A DNA stretch of 64,000 bases from Pseudomonadota bacterium (GCA_023423535.1 JAFAFL010000032.1:248001-312000); one strand, 5' to 3'. Positions 1 to 8,534 are shown, counted from the first letter of the stretch. Translations and numbers: made by a program. The notes: generated by a model not told the origin, from the letters alone.

Positions 1-598
1 GCAGGTAGCCGGCGAGCAGCGGGCCGATAAACCCGCCGATATTCACCATCTGGTAGAAGATGCCCCAGCCGAGCGACGACGCGGTCTTCGGCATCTCGTT
101 GGCGATGAGCCCCTGCAGGCCCGGCTTGAACACCGCGGTGCCCGTGGCGAGGAACATCGCGCCGGCAAAGAAGATCTCGTAGGTGCGGTCGGTGCCCAGC
201 GCGCGCGCTTCCGCCAGAGGCGTGCCGCCCGCGAGGAACTGCGCGAGCTCGAGGCAGTAGCCCATCAGCACGTAGCCGACGATCTTCAGCACCGTGCTCG
301 CGGCGATGTTCAGCTTGAAGCCGTAACGGTCCGCGAAGCCGCCGGTGAAGATGGGGACGAAGCTCTGCACCAGCGCCCAGATGGCGTAGATGGTGCCCTT
401 CTGCACGTGGTCGAACTGGGGGCCGCCCATCTCGATGGCCGCGACCATGAAGACGGGGAGGATGACGCGCACGCCGTAGTAGGCGAAGCGCTCGACCAGC
501 TCCATCCAGTTGGCGATCCAGTACACGCCACCGAGAGAGCGCAGCTGCTGCGAGAACGGCTGAGTCGTCTGCTCTGCCGCTGTAGGGGGAGGTGCCAT
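1..598 (-). CDS. Peptide (POT-family) MFS transporter, N-terminal part
   Basis: The frame opens at an ATG at 598 and runs off the left window edge, giving the first 199 residues of an integral inner-membrane transporter. Visible features are a short cytoplasmic N-terminus, a conserved segment around ELVERFAYYGVR near residue 35 that resembles the helix-1 ExxER motif of proton-coupled oligopeptide transporters, an MFS loop motif (GGFADRYGFK) near residue 85, and NIGGFIGPLLAGYL at the window edge. From family knowledge this is a proton symporter for di/tripeptides or a related MFS permease. The substrate cannot be read from the fragment. It diverges from nothing nearby; the next gene is on the same strand, 88 bases upstream. 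Confidence 0.85.
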   Translation of the reverse strand, partial: MAPPPTAAEQTTQPFSQQLRSLGGVYWIANWMELVERFAYYGVRVILPVFMVAAIEMGGPQFDHVQKGTIYAIWALVQSFVPIFTGGFADRYGFKLNIAASTVLKIVGYVLMGYCLELAQFLAGGTPLAEARALGTDRTYEIFFAGAMFLATGTAVFKPGLQGLIANEMPKTASSLGWGIFYQMVNIGGFIGPLLAGYL

Positions 599-686
599 GA
601 CCGCGCACCATACGCGGGGTCACTCGGCGCACGCAGCTTCACCTGGACAGCAGGCGGGCGTTTGCGCAGCCGCGGTGGCGCGCTGA

Positions 687-1370
687 TCAGCCGCCGACGG
701 GCGCGTGGATCGCGAGCGTGAAGGAGGGAAACCACATCCCGCCGCCGCTCTTCTCCGGCAGCGCGACCTGCACGTTCTCGTCCCAGTTCACGACGTAGCG
801 GTCGAACTGGAACGCGCTGTAGCGCACCGCGCCGCCAATCGAGAGCCAGCGGGTGAGGTACGCCTCCGCGCGCGCGCCGACCTGGTAGTGCAGCCCGTCC
901 ATCGCGCGCTTCTCCCCGACGACGCCGTAGCCCGCGCCGCCGAAGAAGGAGACGTCCCAGCGGCGCTGCGCGAGCTTCGGCACCAGCTGCGCGGGGAACC
1001 ACGCCAGCTCCAACGCCGCGAGGCCTGCGCCACCGCGCTGCTTGCCCTCGAGGTCCCAGCCGGTCCCGCTGACCGCCGCGCTGATCGAGGCGTGTCCCTT
1101 GATGTTGTAGCCGAGCACGAGGCTCACCCCCGGCGCGTTCGGCGTCTGCTCCACCAGCGCGCTGCGAACGTCGTCCGCGGGGATGCCGGACTGCCGCTGG
1201 ATGCGGTCGGCGTCGAGGTTCCAGCGCGTGTAGCCGGGCTCGATCCGGATGACCACGCCCTCACCGGGCGCGGGCGTGCCGGCGCTCTGCGCGAGAGCGG
1301 TGGAGGGCAGGACCAGCGCAATGGCGGCAAGGGCTGAACGGGCGGGCAGAGAGAAGGGGGAAAGGGGCAC
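687..1370 (-). CDS. Exported outer-membrane beta-barrel-like protein
   Basis: A 227-residue protein. The GTG at 1370 is chosen because GGAGGA (1375-1380 on this strand) lies 4 bases upstream; the ATG overlapping that site is in another frame. Residues 1-28 form a signal peptide (hydrophobic core, then TALAQ). The mature part is rich in alternating aromatic/polar strands (GAGYGVVG, YQVGARAEAYL, WLSIGGAVRYSAFQF) and ends in a short strand, typical of an eight-stranded outer-membrane barrel. No enzyme motif is visible. It is divergent from the sigma-factor operon across 191 bases, so it could be a target of that sigma factor, but no shared promoter motif was recognised. Confidence 0.75.
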   Translation of the reverse strand: MPLSPFSLPARSALAAIALVLPSTALAQSAGTPAPGEGVVIRIEPGYTRWNLDADRIQRQSGIPADDVRSALVEQTPNAPGVSLVLGYNIKGHASISAAVSGTGWDLEGKQRGGAGLAALELAWFPAQLVPKLAQRRWDVSFFGGAGYGVVGEKRAMDGLHYQVGARAEAYLTRWLSIGGAVRYSAFQFDRYVVNWDENVQVALPEKSGGGMWFPSFTLAIHAPVGG

Positions 1371-1374
1371 GGCA

Positions 1375-1380
1375 TCCTCC
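1375..1380 (-). promoter_or_regulatory. Ribosome-binding site fixing a GTG start
   Basis: GGAGGA on the minus strand, 4 bases before GTG 1370. It selects the GTG in the signal-peptide frame over the overlapping ATG in another frame. Confidence 0.7.
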
Positions 1381-1561
1381 GGCGGGTGCAGGGGGGATCT
1401 TCGTCCGGCGCGAAAATCTGCGCGAGGGGGTTCCCATTTTTCAGGCCCCCTTCGGTCTACCTCCCCGGATGCAGTACGACGCCGCCCAGAAAGTCGAAGT
1501 CTGCGCCGGCCCTGGATCGGGGACGCCGGCGGCCCGTTCGTCTCGGGGGGATGAGAAACGC

Positions 1562-2038
1562 ATGCTCGCGGACCGGGAGCTCTCGCAGCTCTACGAACAG
1601 TACGGGTTCCTCGTGCACCGCCGGTGCCTCGCGCTCGTGCGCCAACCCGCGGACGCGGAGGACGCGCTTCAGGAGACCTTTCTGCGCGTTCGCCGGACCT
1701 CCACGCGCCCCAACGGATCGACGCTCGCGTGGCTCTACACGATCGCCTCGAACGTCTGCTTCGATCTGATGAAGGGCCGCAGCCGCGAAGAGCCGGTGGA
1801 GAGCGAGGTCCTGCAGCGCAGCGACACGCGCGCGCACGGCAGCGGCGAGGACGGTGATCGACGCGCGGTGCTCGCCGCGGTGCTGCGCACGCTGGACGAG
1901 AAGACGCGGACCATCGGCGTGCTGCACTACCTCGACGGGTACACGCAGGAAGAGGTCGCGAGCCAGACCGGGTACTCGCGCAAGACGGTGGGGAAGAAGT
2001 TGAAGGTGTTCGAAGACCTGATCCGGAGCATCCAATGA
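1562..2038 (+). CDS. RNA polymerase sigma factor, sigma-70/ECF type
   Basis: 158 residues when started at ATG 1562 (MLADREL); the frame stays open further upstream but the extra residues look non-coding. Region 2 is visible at residues 8-45 (LYEQYGFLVHRRCLAL then ADAEDALQETFLRV) and region 4 with its helix-turn-helix near the C-terminus (YTQEEVASQTGYSRKTVGKK). The short length with only regions 2 and 4 fits an ECF or ECF-like sigma factor. Its stop codon overlaps the anti-sigma start (ATGA, 2035-2038), so the pair is translationally coupled. It probably drives its own operon and perhaps exported targets; the signal is unknown. Confidence 0.9.
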   Translation: MLADRELSQLYEQYGFLVHRRCLALVRQPADAEDALQETFLRVRRTSTRPNGSTLAWLYTIASNVCFDLMKGRSREEPVESEVLQRSDTRAHGSGEDGDRRAVLAAVLRTLDEKTRTIGVLHYLDGYTQEEVASQTGYSRKTVGKKLKVFEDLIRSIQ

Positions 2039-2829
2039 CGCCGAACGACATCGCCAACCGCGGGCCGGCCTGCCCCGCGCCGATCGTGCTCGACGGGCTC
2101 TCCGCCGGCGAGCTGCCCACCGAGTCCGTCGCACGTCATGTCGAAGCCTGCGCGCACTGCACCGGCTACGTCGCCGCGCTGAGCGAGGGGCGGGAGCGCT
2201 TCATGGCGCTGAGGCCCGCCCCGCAGTTCCTCCGCAAGCTCGATGCGCGCGAGGCCGCGCAGCACTCGTCCCGAGGCCTCTTCGGCGTCCGGCTTCCGCA
2301 GTGGTTGATGGGGCTCGGTGGGGTGGCGGCGGCGGCGCTCGTGCTCTTCGTCGCGGGGCCGGCGCTGATCGAAGGTGGAGAGAGTTCAGGCGGCGTGCGG
2401 ATGAAGGGCGGCGCGTTCGAGGTCTTCTACCTGCGGCCCGGCGCACAGACGCCCGCGGAGGCGGGACAGGACGAGCGGCTTCGCGCGGGTGATGCGCTGC
2501 GCTTCTCCTACGCGGCGCCGAAGCGGGGACACCTGCTCGTGCTCGACCTCGATGGCACCGGCAAGGCGAGCGTCTTCGTTCCCTACGGCGGCAAGCGCTC
2601 GCAGCCGGTGGAGAAGGGCGACGCGCAGCCGCTGCCCGGCAGCGTGATCCTCGACGACGCGCCCGGTCCCGAGTGGCTGGTGGCGGTGTTCAGCGAGAGG
2701 CCGCTCGACGCCGCGCCGCTGCTCGCCGCGCTGGAGGCGCAGATGGGCGCTTCCGAGCTCAAGCTCGCCTGTGACGGCTGTGAGGTCTCTTCGCTCCGCA
2801 TCCAGAAGGAGAAGGCCCCTTCGCCATGA
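2035..2829 (+). CDS. Zinc-finger anti-sigma factor with DUF4384-like periplasmic domain
   Basis: 264 residues. The cytoplasmic N-terminus carries the ZAS-type motif His35-x3-Cys39-x2-Cys42. One membrane helix follows at about residues 90-112, then an extracytoplasmic domain (about 145-240) resembling DUF4384: LRAGDALRFSY, then KRGHLLVLDLDGTGKASVFVPYGG. The expected role is to hold the upstream sigma factor at the inner membrane and release it on an envelope signal. It overlaps the sigma gene by ATGA and the caspase-like gene by another ATGA (2826-2829), making a strict three-gene operon. Two further Cys residues near the C-terminus (LACDGCEV) could respond to redox state, which is inference. 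Confidence 0.88.
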   Translation: MTPNDIANRGPACPAPIVLDGLSAGELPTESVARHVEACAHCTGYVAALSEGRERFMALRPAPQFLRKLDAREAAQHSSRGLFGVRLPQWLMGLGGVAAAALVLFVAGPALIEGGESSGGVRMKGGAFEVFYLRPGAQTPAEAGQDERLRAGDALRFSYAAPKRGHLLVLDLDGTGKASVFVPYGGKRSQPVEKGDAQPLPGSVILDDAPGPEWLVAVFSERPLDAAPLLAALEAQMGASELKLACDGCEVSSLRIQKEKAPSP

Positions 2830-4403
2830 GCCATTCGCTGCGCGCGCTCCTTCCGCTGCTCGTGCTCCTTGCCGCCGCACCCGTCCACGCGGACGAGGTG
2901 CGGTTGCTCGTTTCCATCGCCGCGCACGTCGGCGACCCGGAGGACGCGCCGCTTCGCTACGCGGGTCAGGACGCGGAGCGGATGCGCCGGGTGATGGTGG
3001 AGCTCGGTGGGCTCTCGCCGGACCGCGCGTACCTCGTCGTCGATCAGCCGGCCCACGTGGTGCGCCAGCGGCTGGCGGAGGTGACCGGTCGCGTGGCGGA
3101 GCTGCGCGCGGCGGGAAGGGACGTGGTGCTGATGGTGTACGTCTCGGCGCACGCGCGCGCGGGCACGCTTCACCTGATGGGCACGCACCTGCCGCTGGAG
3201 GAGCTGCGCTCGTTCGCGGAGGGCTCGGGGGCGCGGCTGCGGATCCTCGTGCTCGATGCGTGCGACAGCGGAGCGATCGCGCGGCAGAAGGGCGGAACGC
3301 CGGGGCCGGCGTATGCGGTGCAGCTGGAGAAGCTGCCCCTGCGCGGCCAGGTGATCATGACCTCGAGCGGTCCGGCGCAGGCGTCGGAGGAGTGGGACGA
3401 GCTGCGCGGTTCGCTCTTTACGCACCACCTGCTCACCGGGCTGCGCGGGGACGCGGATGCGGAGGGCGACGGCAAGGTCACGCTCGGCGAGGCCTACGGC
3501 TATGCCTACCGCCGCACCGTGGCCAGCAGCGCGCGGGACGGACAGCACCCGTCCTACGACTTCGATCTCTCGGGGACGGGCGAGCTCGTGTTGACGGAGC
3601 CTCGCAAGGCGCAGAGCGCGCTGCTCTTCCCCGCGCAGATGGAGGGCCGCTTCGTCGTGCACAGCATCCCGCGCGCGAACGTCGTCGCGGAGGTGGAGAA
3701 GGTCGCCGGGCGCCCGCTGCGGCTCGCGGTACCGGCGGGACGCTACGTGGTGCGCAAGCGCAAGGGCCGCAGCGCAGGGCTCACCGAGGTGGAGATTCCC
3801 TTCGGCGGCGAGCGGCAGATCCAGGATCGCGAGCTCGTCTGGCGCGACTTCACCGAGGTCGCGTTGAAGGGCGGCTCGCTGGAGCTGCGGCCGTGGTCGG
3901 TGCTGCTCGGTGGCGCGGTGCAGACGGCGGCGGTGGAGGGCACCGGCGCGCGCTGGCTCCCGCAGGTGGCGGTGCGGAGGACGCAGGGCGCGTGGTGGGG
4001 GACGGCGTCGCTCGGCGGAACGCAGGCGGGTTATCGCGGCGTGAGGCTGGACATCACCGAACGGTCGATGGCGCTGGGCCTTTCTGCCGGCTACCGCTGG
4101 TTGTCGTGGCCGGTCATCCCGCACGTCGGGCTCGGGCTCGAGCTGGCGGGGATGGAGCAGTCGTTCCTGCGCGACCGCGAGGAGGAACTCCGACGTGTCG
4201 GCCACGGGCCGCTGGCGAAGCAGCGCGCAGTGTCTCCTGCCGTGGGTCTGGTGGTGGGCGCGGAGGTGCCGCTGCCGGGCCCGATGTTCTCGCTGGTGCA
4301 GGTGCGCGCGGGCGGCCGCCATCTCGAGGTGACGAACGCCGGCGTCTCGCGCCAGCTCCACCCCGACGTGCAGGGCTCGGTCCAGGTCGGCATGAAGTTC
4401 TAG
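2826..4403 (+). CDS. Secreted caspase-like (C14) protein with C-terminal barrel-like region
   Basis: 525 residues. A signal peptide (1-22, cleavage after VHA) is followed by a caspase-haemoglobinase-fold domain (about 24-235): conserved LRYAGQDAERM, catalytic His109 in YVSAHA, catalytic Cys146 in VLDACDSG, and the family's GSLFTHHLLTGLRG. A loop resembling an EF-hand (DADAEGDGKVTLGEA) follows. The last ~170 residues are beta-rich with barrel-like strands (SAGYRWLSW, VGLGLELAGM) ending in VQVGMKF, suggesting outer-membrane attachment. Both catalytic residues are present, so proteolytic activity is plausible. The usual Gly before His in YxxGH is Ala here. It is co-translated with the sigma and anti-sigma genes, so it may sense, execute or be the output of that pathway. 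Confidence 0.88.
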   Translation: MSHSLRALLPLLVLLAAAPVHADEVRLLVSIAAHVGDPEDAPLRYAGQDAERMRRVMVELGGLSPDRAYLVVDQPAHVVRQRLAEVTGRVAELRAAGRDVVLMVYVSAHARAGTLHLMGTHLPLEELRSFAEGSGARLRILVLDACDSGAIARQKGGTPGPAYAVQLEKLPLRGQVIMTSSGPAQASEEWDELRGSLFTHHLLTGLRGDADAEGDGKVTLGEAYGYAYRRTVASSARDGQHPSYDFDLSGTGELVLTEPRKAQSALLFPAQMEGRFVVHSIPRANVVAEVEKVAGRPLRLAVPAGRYVVRKRKGRSAGLTEVEIPFGGERQIQDRELVWRDFTEVALKGGSLELRPWSVLLGGAVQTAAVEGTGARWLPQVAVRRTQGAWWGTASLGGTQAGYRGVRLDITERSMALGLSAGYRWLSWPVIPHVGLGLELAGMEQSFLRDREEELRRVGHGPLAKQRAVSPAVGLVVGAEVPLPGPMFSLVQVRAGGRHLEVTNAGVSRQLHPDVQGSVQVGMKF

Positions 4404-4506
4404 CGGGAGCTGGTTCCCAGAAAAAATCGTGGGGCCGGTCTCTTCGATATCCGCACCCGGTCGGGCCGGCTGGGAAGCGCGGAGCCGAAGAGAGAGGACA
4501 AGAAAG

Positions 4507-5790
4507 ATGATGCGGAACGCTTGGAAGTCGAAGCTGGTGGGGCTGCTGACGTTGGGCCTTCTGACCGCGTGCGGCGGGGTGCAGGGGCCCACCTACGAGG
4601 GCGAACCCCTCGCCGTCTTCAATGGGCATCTCATCGCGCAGGGCCAGGTCGGCAGCGGCGGCCAGGTCCGGATGGCGCTCGCCTGGTACTCGCACTTCGT
4701 GGAGGACGCCGTGGGCTCACCGGCGGGAATCACGATGCAGGACGTGGTGTACGAAGGCGCGTTCCCGCTGAACTACACCTTCACCGTGACCCAGCCGCCG
4801 CCGCCCGAAGCGCTGACCGACCTCTCCTCCGGCGGCGGCCCGAAGAAGGGCGCCGTGGGCTTCCTCCTCGCGTACGAGGACCGGAACGGGAACGGGAAGC
4901 TCGACACCATTCCGGCCTCGGGCCAGGCGGTGGACAAGGTTCTCGGGGTGTCTCTCGACGCCATGGCGACGGAAGGCTTCGGGATCGTCTATGTGGCGGA
5001 GAAGTCGCAGAGTGGCGATCCGCTCGAGCAGAGCCTCGACCTCGGGTTCAACCTCGTCCGGTCAGAGCCAGGCGCCGAGCCCGACGAGAGCCTGGCGACG
5101 AAGGTCCCCCTGGCGACCTCCATCCCCATCAATCTCACCGGGCACCCCTTCCTCAACCTCATGATCTGCGAGGAGCTCCTCACCGCGGAGGGCGGGGGGG
5201 GGCTGTCCACCATGCCATGTGGCATCGAGCTCCACAGCGAGCAGGACGGCGTTCTGGTGGACGGTCACATCGAGCTGCGGCCGGAGGGCGCCCAGGTGTT
5301 CGTCGAGGTGCTGAAGGACGACCTCTTCGTGGCGGGCACGACGGTGAGCATCGACGGAACCTCCGTGCCGGGAGACGGGCTGGGCCGATTCGAGCTGTCG
5401 GACGAGAGCGGCACCCTGCTGACGGCCGGCGCGGTGCACACGGTGACGGTCAACGTTCCGGGAGAGCCCCAGATCGTCGAGAGCGTGCGGATGCCGGGGG
5501 ATTTCGTCATCACGCCGGGCAACGAAGCGGTGCTCCCCGCCGGCCAGAGGTTCTCGGCGAGCTGGACGGCCGCTCCGAACGCGGATCGCTACATGGCCAT
5601 CTTCCGCCCTGACTTCGACTTCGACGTGAGCGGGCACTTCGTGGACTTCATCAGCACCACGTTCGAGACGCCCCACGTCATCGACTCGGCGGGCAGCGCG
5701 ACCTTCAGCGTGACCGCGAGGTCCCTGCGGAGCCCCACTCGCCGGATCGCCGCGTCCTTCGAGAAGTCGATCAGGGTCCACTTCCAGTAG
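4507..5790 (+). CDS. Lipoprotein of unknown function
   Basis: 427 residues from ATG 4507 (a second ATG follows directly). It has a charged N-terminus, a hydrophobic core and a lipobox LTAC with Cys22, so it is a predicted lipoprotein. The mature part contains a region with LLAYEDRNGNGKLDTIP (a calcium-loop-like acidic stretch near residue 138) and beta-sandwich-like segments in the C-terminal half. No catalytic motif was recognised. It lies 103 bases after the caspase-like gene, in the same direction, and a hairpin follows it, so it may be the last gene of that transcription unit or stand alone. Confidence 0.8.
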   Translation: MMRNAWKSKLVGLLTLGLLTACGGVQGPTYEGEPLAVFNGHLIAQGQVGSGGQVRMALAWYSHFVEDAVGSPAGITMQDVVYEGAFPLNYTFTVTQPPPPEALTDLSSGGGPKKGAVGFLLAYEDRNGNGKLDTIPASGQAVDKVLGVSLDAMATEGFGIVYVAEKSQSGDPLEQSLDLGFNLVRSEPGAEPDESLATKVPLATSIPINLTGHPFLNLMICEELLTAEGGGGLSTMPCGIELHSEQDGVLVDGHIELRPEGAQVFVEVLKDDLFVAGTTVSIDGTSVPGDGLGRFELSDESGTLLTAGAVHTVTVNVPGEPQIVESVRMPGDFVITPGNEAVLPAGQRFSASWTAAPNADRYMAIFRPDFDFDVSGHFVDFISTTFETPHVIDSAGSATFSVTARSLRSPTRRIAASFEKSIRVHFQ

Positions 5791-5814
5791 CCGAGCTCGA
5801 AGGTGAAGGTGCGC

Positions 5815-5843
5815 GAGGCCCTCGGGAGCTCCCCGAGGGCTTC
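5815..5843 (+). terminator. Hairpin terminator after the lipoprotein gene
   Basis: A 9-bp perfect stem (GCCCTCGGG / CCCGAGGGC), extendable to 12 bp with one G-T wobble, with a 5-base loop. It starts 25 bases after the stop at 5790. The downstream stretch is only mildly T-rich, so it may be a weak or Rho-assisted terminator. Confidence 0.55.
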
Positions 5844-5865
5844 GTCGTTGCGCTAGACCGCGCCC

Positions 5866-6153
5866 ATGACGACCCCGATGAACACGGCAGAGGCGGACCG
5901 GCAGAAGGCGAAGGCGCTGGCACGTTGGGAGGGCGAGGGCGGCACCCTCGGCGGTCCGGCCCAGTCGCTCGACGAGGCGGAGCTGCGCATCCTCGCGAGG
6001 CTCGGCGCGGCGCTGCTGTGCGAGTGGGACGGGCTACCGGAAGCGAGCCGCGACGGGATCGTCCAGCTCGCGCGGAAGCTTCACGCGGAGAAGGACGCCG
6101 CGCGGATCCGGAGCCGGATCGCGCGGTTGCTCGAGGAGCGCGATACGCCGTAG
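5866..6153 (+). CDS. Small hypothetical protein
   Basis: 95 residues, highly charged and helical in character (RQKAKALARWEGEGG, then repeated Arg/Glu/Ala helices ending RIRSRIARLLEERDTP). No signal peptide, membrane segment or Cys/His motif is seen. ATG 5866 is 22 bases after the hairpin, with no strong Shine-Dalgarno sequence. It converges with the hydrolase gene 12 bases further on. Codon use (G/C third positions) matches its neighbours. Function unknown. Confidence 0.6.
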   Translation: MTTPMNTAEADRQKAKALARWEGEGGTLGGPAQSLDEAELRILARLGAALLCEWDGLPEASRDGIVQLARKLHAEKDAARIRSRIARLLEERDTP

Positions 6154-6164
6154 CCGGATGGCGC

Positions 6165-7256
6165 TCATGGCGGCGAGCCGAACTCGACGTGTGAGACCTG
6201 CACGTCGCCGGGAGCCGAGGTCGCCCACGCGAAGAAGCGGTCGAACACGCGCTTCGTCTGGTTGGGGCCTCCGCCGCCCGCGGGGCTGAAGACGTGGTCG
6301 TGCCCCGGATAGACCTCGTAGCGGAGTGGATGCGGGCCGCGCTGGCGAAGAAGCTCGGCGACGAAGAGGTCCGCGGACGCGAGCGCGGAGGCGCGATCCG
6401 CTTCGCCATGACCGACGAAGACCGGCAGCCGCGAGCCCCGCAGATCCTCGAGCGGCGTGCTCTCCCACGCGAAGGAACGCCACCGCACCTCGGGAAGACC
6501 GAGGAACTGACCTTCCGGCAGCGGCCCCTGGGCGAAGCGGGCGATGTCGGCGAAGGCGCGATCCACGGCCTCCGGACCGGCCTCTCTGCGCGCCTGCGCG
6601 ACGAAGTCGTAGAGCTGTCCGGCGCTCGCGCCGCCGAGGAGCGCCACCGCCTGCAGCTTCGTGTCGAGCACGCCCGCCACGCCTGCCGCCACCTGCGCGC
6701 CCTCCGAGTGGCCCACCACCAACACCGATGACACCCAGGGTTCACGCGAGAGCGCCTCGATCGCATCCACGGCGTCCTCCACGCGGCTGCCCTTCTTCGC
6801 GCCGTCGGTCTCCCACTCCGCGCTGCAGGTGGCGTTTTCAGACGTGAAGCTGCGGACGCCGCGCTTCTCCACCGCGAGGAAGTGCGCGCGTCTGGGCTGC
6901 TCCATCATCAGCGGGAAGTGCAGCAGCGCGCTGCGCAGGCCGCGGCGTCCGCCGTTCGCGGAGAAGTGGAAGAGCGGCTCGCAGCCGGAGCCGTGCAGCA
7001 GCAGAACGAGCGGCCGCTTCTCGTCGTCGCGGGAGAGGTAGAGGTCCACCTGTGCGCTCGCGCCGGAGCGCTCGGGGCGGATGAGCTTCCAGTGCTCGAT
7101 GAACGGTGGCAGGCCGGCGACCGGGCCCACGCGCGTGACCTCCGCAGAGGGAGGGCCCTTCGCTTCCGGGAGCGCGGATGGTCTCGCCGACGTCGCGCAG
7201 CCGGTGAGCTGCATGAGCGCCAGCGCCGTGAAGGTGAGGAGAGCGGGCCGTGACAT
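6165..7256 (-). CDS. Alpha/beta-hydrolase lipoprotein
   Basis: 363 residues. The lipobox is LTGC with Cys20. The alpha/beta-hydrolase core begins near residue 80 with LVLLLHGSGCEP (oxyanion loop HGSG). The nucleophile elbow is GHSEG with Ser184, a late acidic strand reads VFVGHGEADRA, and the catalytic His is in YPGHDHVF. The fold is that of esterases and acyl-peptidase-like enzymes; the GHSEG elbow does not settle the substrate. Lipid modification implies an envelope location. It is divergent from the zinc-ribbon gene, with 102 bases between them. Confidence 0.88.
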   Translation of the reverse strand: MSRPALLTFTALALMQLTGCATSARPSALPEAKGPPSAEVTRVGPVAGLPPFIEHWKLIRPERSGASAQVDLYLSRDDEKRPLVLLLHGSGCEPLFHFSANGGRRGLRSALLHFPLMMEQPRRAHFLAVEKRGVRSFTSENATCSAEWETDGAKKGSRVEDAVDAIEALSREPWVSSVLVVGHSEGAQVAAGVAGVLDTKLQAVALLGGASAGQLYDFVAQARREAGPEAVDRAFADIARFAQGPLPEGQFLGLPEVRWRSFAWESTPLEDLRGSRLPVFVGHGEADRASALASADLFVAELLRQRGPHPLRYEVYPGHDHVFSPAGGGGPNQTKRVFDRFFAWATSAPGDVQVSHVEFGSPP

Positions 7257-7358
7257 CCGCGCAGGATGCCACGACGTTCACTCCAGCCGGAGCATCCCCC
7301 GAAGGGTCACCCGCGCTGCACGGCTGACAAGCGCGCGGCGCTTTGGTCGAGTAGCCAC

Positions 7359-7601
7359 ATGACCCACGCGACGTGCTCCTACTGCGGCTCCAACGGCGGC
7401 GGCCAGAAGATGGTGCAGGGCCCCGATCTCCAGATCTGCGCGCCCTGCGTGAAGCGCCTGCACACGACCGAAGAGAAGGTCGGCACCGAGTGCGCCTTCT
7501 GCTCGCAGCCCGCGGAGGACGTGTTCCAGCTCCACCCGTCGAAGGTGCCGGGCAAGAGCGTGTGCGGCTTCTGCATCGAGAACTACATGGACACGGTGTA
7601 G
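7359..7601 (+). CDS. 80-residue protein with two four-cysteine zinc modules
   Basis: The start is ATG 7359. The protein is little more than two zinc ribbons in tandem: Cys6/Cys9/Cys27/Cys30 and Cys45/Cys48/Cys69/Cys72. The first, CSYCG followed by MVQGPDLQICAPCVKRLH, resembles the ClpX N-terminal C4 zinc-binding domain (adaptor- and substrate-binding dimer), and the second has the same Cys spacing pattern. No AAA+ domain is present. It could be an adaptor-like partner or a free-standing zinc protein; this is inference. Its last 19 bases overlap the convergent metal-hydrolase gene. Confidence 0.75.
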   Translation: MTHATCSYCGSNGGGQKMVQGPDLQICAPCVKRLHTTEEKVGTECAFCSQPAEDVFQLHPSKVPGKSVCGFCIENYMDTV

Positions 7602-8440
7602 CGCTGCGCCTTGCGGTACTCGTCCGACGCGCCGAGCTCGCGCTTCCATCCCTCCAGCATCCCCGCGTCGTCGAGCTGCGAAGGGTGGAAGCCGCGCCGG
7701 TAGTACGCGAGGTAGGGCCGCCACAGCGACACGAGGCCGCCGGGCTCGAAGAGGAAGTGCGCGAGCGCGGCCCACTCCTTCGCCGAGAAGAGCAGCCCGT
7801 CCGCGTGCATCAGCCGCAGCTGCTGCGTCCACACGCGGAGCCAGAAGGTGAGCGTCACCACCCCCATCACGCGGCAGCGCAGTGACCAGCTTCCGCCGGT
7901 GGCGACGTACGCATCGAAGGCGACGCTCTTGTGCTCGTTCTCCTCCGCCGCGTGCCAGCGCCAGAGCGCCGCCATCGTCGGGTGCGCGCCGTCGATGGAC
8001 CGGGGCAGCGTGAGCACCAGCGTGGCCATCAGCGCGGTGAAGTGCTCGAGCGCGCAGGTCACCGCGAGCTGCCTCCTCCGCGAGCTGATCTTCGTCACCA
8101 CCGCGAGCAGCCGCTCCACGCGCCGCTCCATGTCCGCCACCGGCAGTCCCTGGTCGCGCAGCAGCTTGTTGTAGCGGACGTGCTCGCGGCTGTGATGCCC
8201 CTCCTGGGCGCAGAAGGCTGCCATCGCCTCGTGCAGCGCGGGATCGGAGACCTGCGACAGGTGCGCCTTCACCGCCGAGACGAAGAAGCGTTCGCCCGGC
8301 GGGAAGAGGATGGAGAGGTTGTCGAAGAAGCGCGTGACCGAGGCTCGGCCGCCGTGCCAGTGGCGCGGGACGTCCGTCAGGTCGAAGCGCAGATCGCGAA
8401 CTTCCGGAACGGGCTGGGACGCAGACGGGGGCGGGGCCAT
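7583..8440 (-). CDS. Predicted metal-dependent hydrolase (PF10118-like)
   Basis: 285 residues. An all-alpha protein with regularly spaced Glu/His pairs as in diiron-carboxylate folds: CAQEGHHSREH near residue 108, LEHFTAL near 147, and WHAAEENEHKSVAFD near 182. This pattern matches the family annotated as predicted metal-dependent hydrolases (PF10118/COG3687), whose substrate is not established. A helical segment around LRCRVMGVVTLTFWLRVW is hydrophobic and may contact the membrane. It is a single gene, convergent with the zinc-ribbon gene (19-base overlap) and 94 bases downstream of the LysR gene on the same strand. Confidence 0.8.
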   Translation of the reverse strand: MAPPPSASQPVPEVRDLRFDLTDVPRHWHGGRASVTRFFDNLSILFPPGERFFVSAVKAHLSQVSDPALHEAMAAFCAQEGHHSREHVRYNKLLRDQGLPVADMERRVERLLAVVTKISSRRRQLAVTCALEHFTALMATLVLTLPRSIDGAHPTMAALWRWHAAEENEHKSVAFDAYVATGGSWSLRCRVMGVVTLTFWLRVWTQQLRLMHADGLLFSAKEWAALAHFLFEPGGLVSLWRPYLAYYRRGFHPSQLDDAGMLEGWKRELGASDEYRKAQRYTVSM

Positions 8441-8534
8441 GCGCGGATCTTGATGAGCCGCGCACGCTCACGTCCATTGCCAGCAGGGGCAGCGGGCCGC
8501 GCAGTGTCAGCCGAGCTGCTCCACAAGATGAGGC

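Noticed and set aside
1371..1561. Possible ECF-type promoter shared by the beta-barrel gene and the sigma operon
   Set aside because: GGAACC occurs on the minus strand, but no convincing -10 at a normal spacing could be found.
2583..4592. 669-codon open frame on the minus strand over the caspase-like and lipoprotein genes
   Set aside because: High-GC shadow frame: biased Arg/Ala/His composition, no domain, and it covers the well-supported sigma/caspase operon on the other strand.
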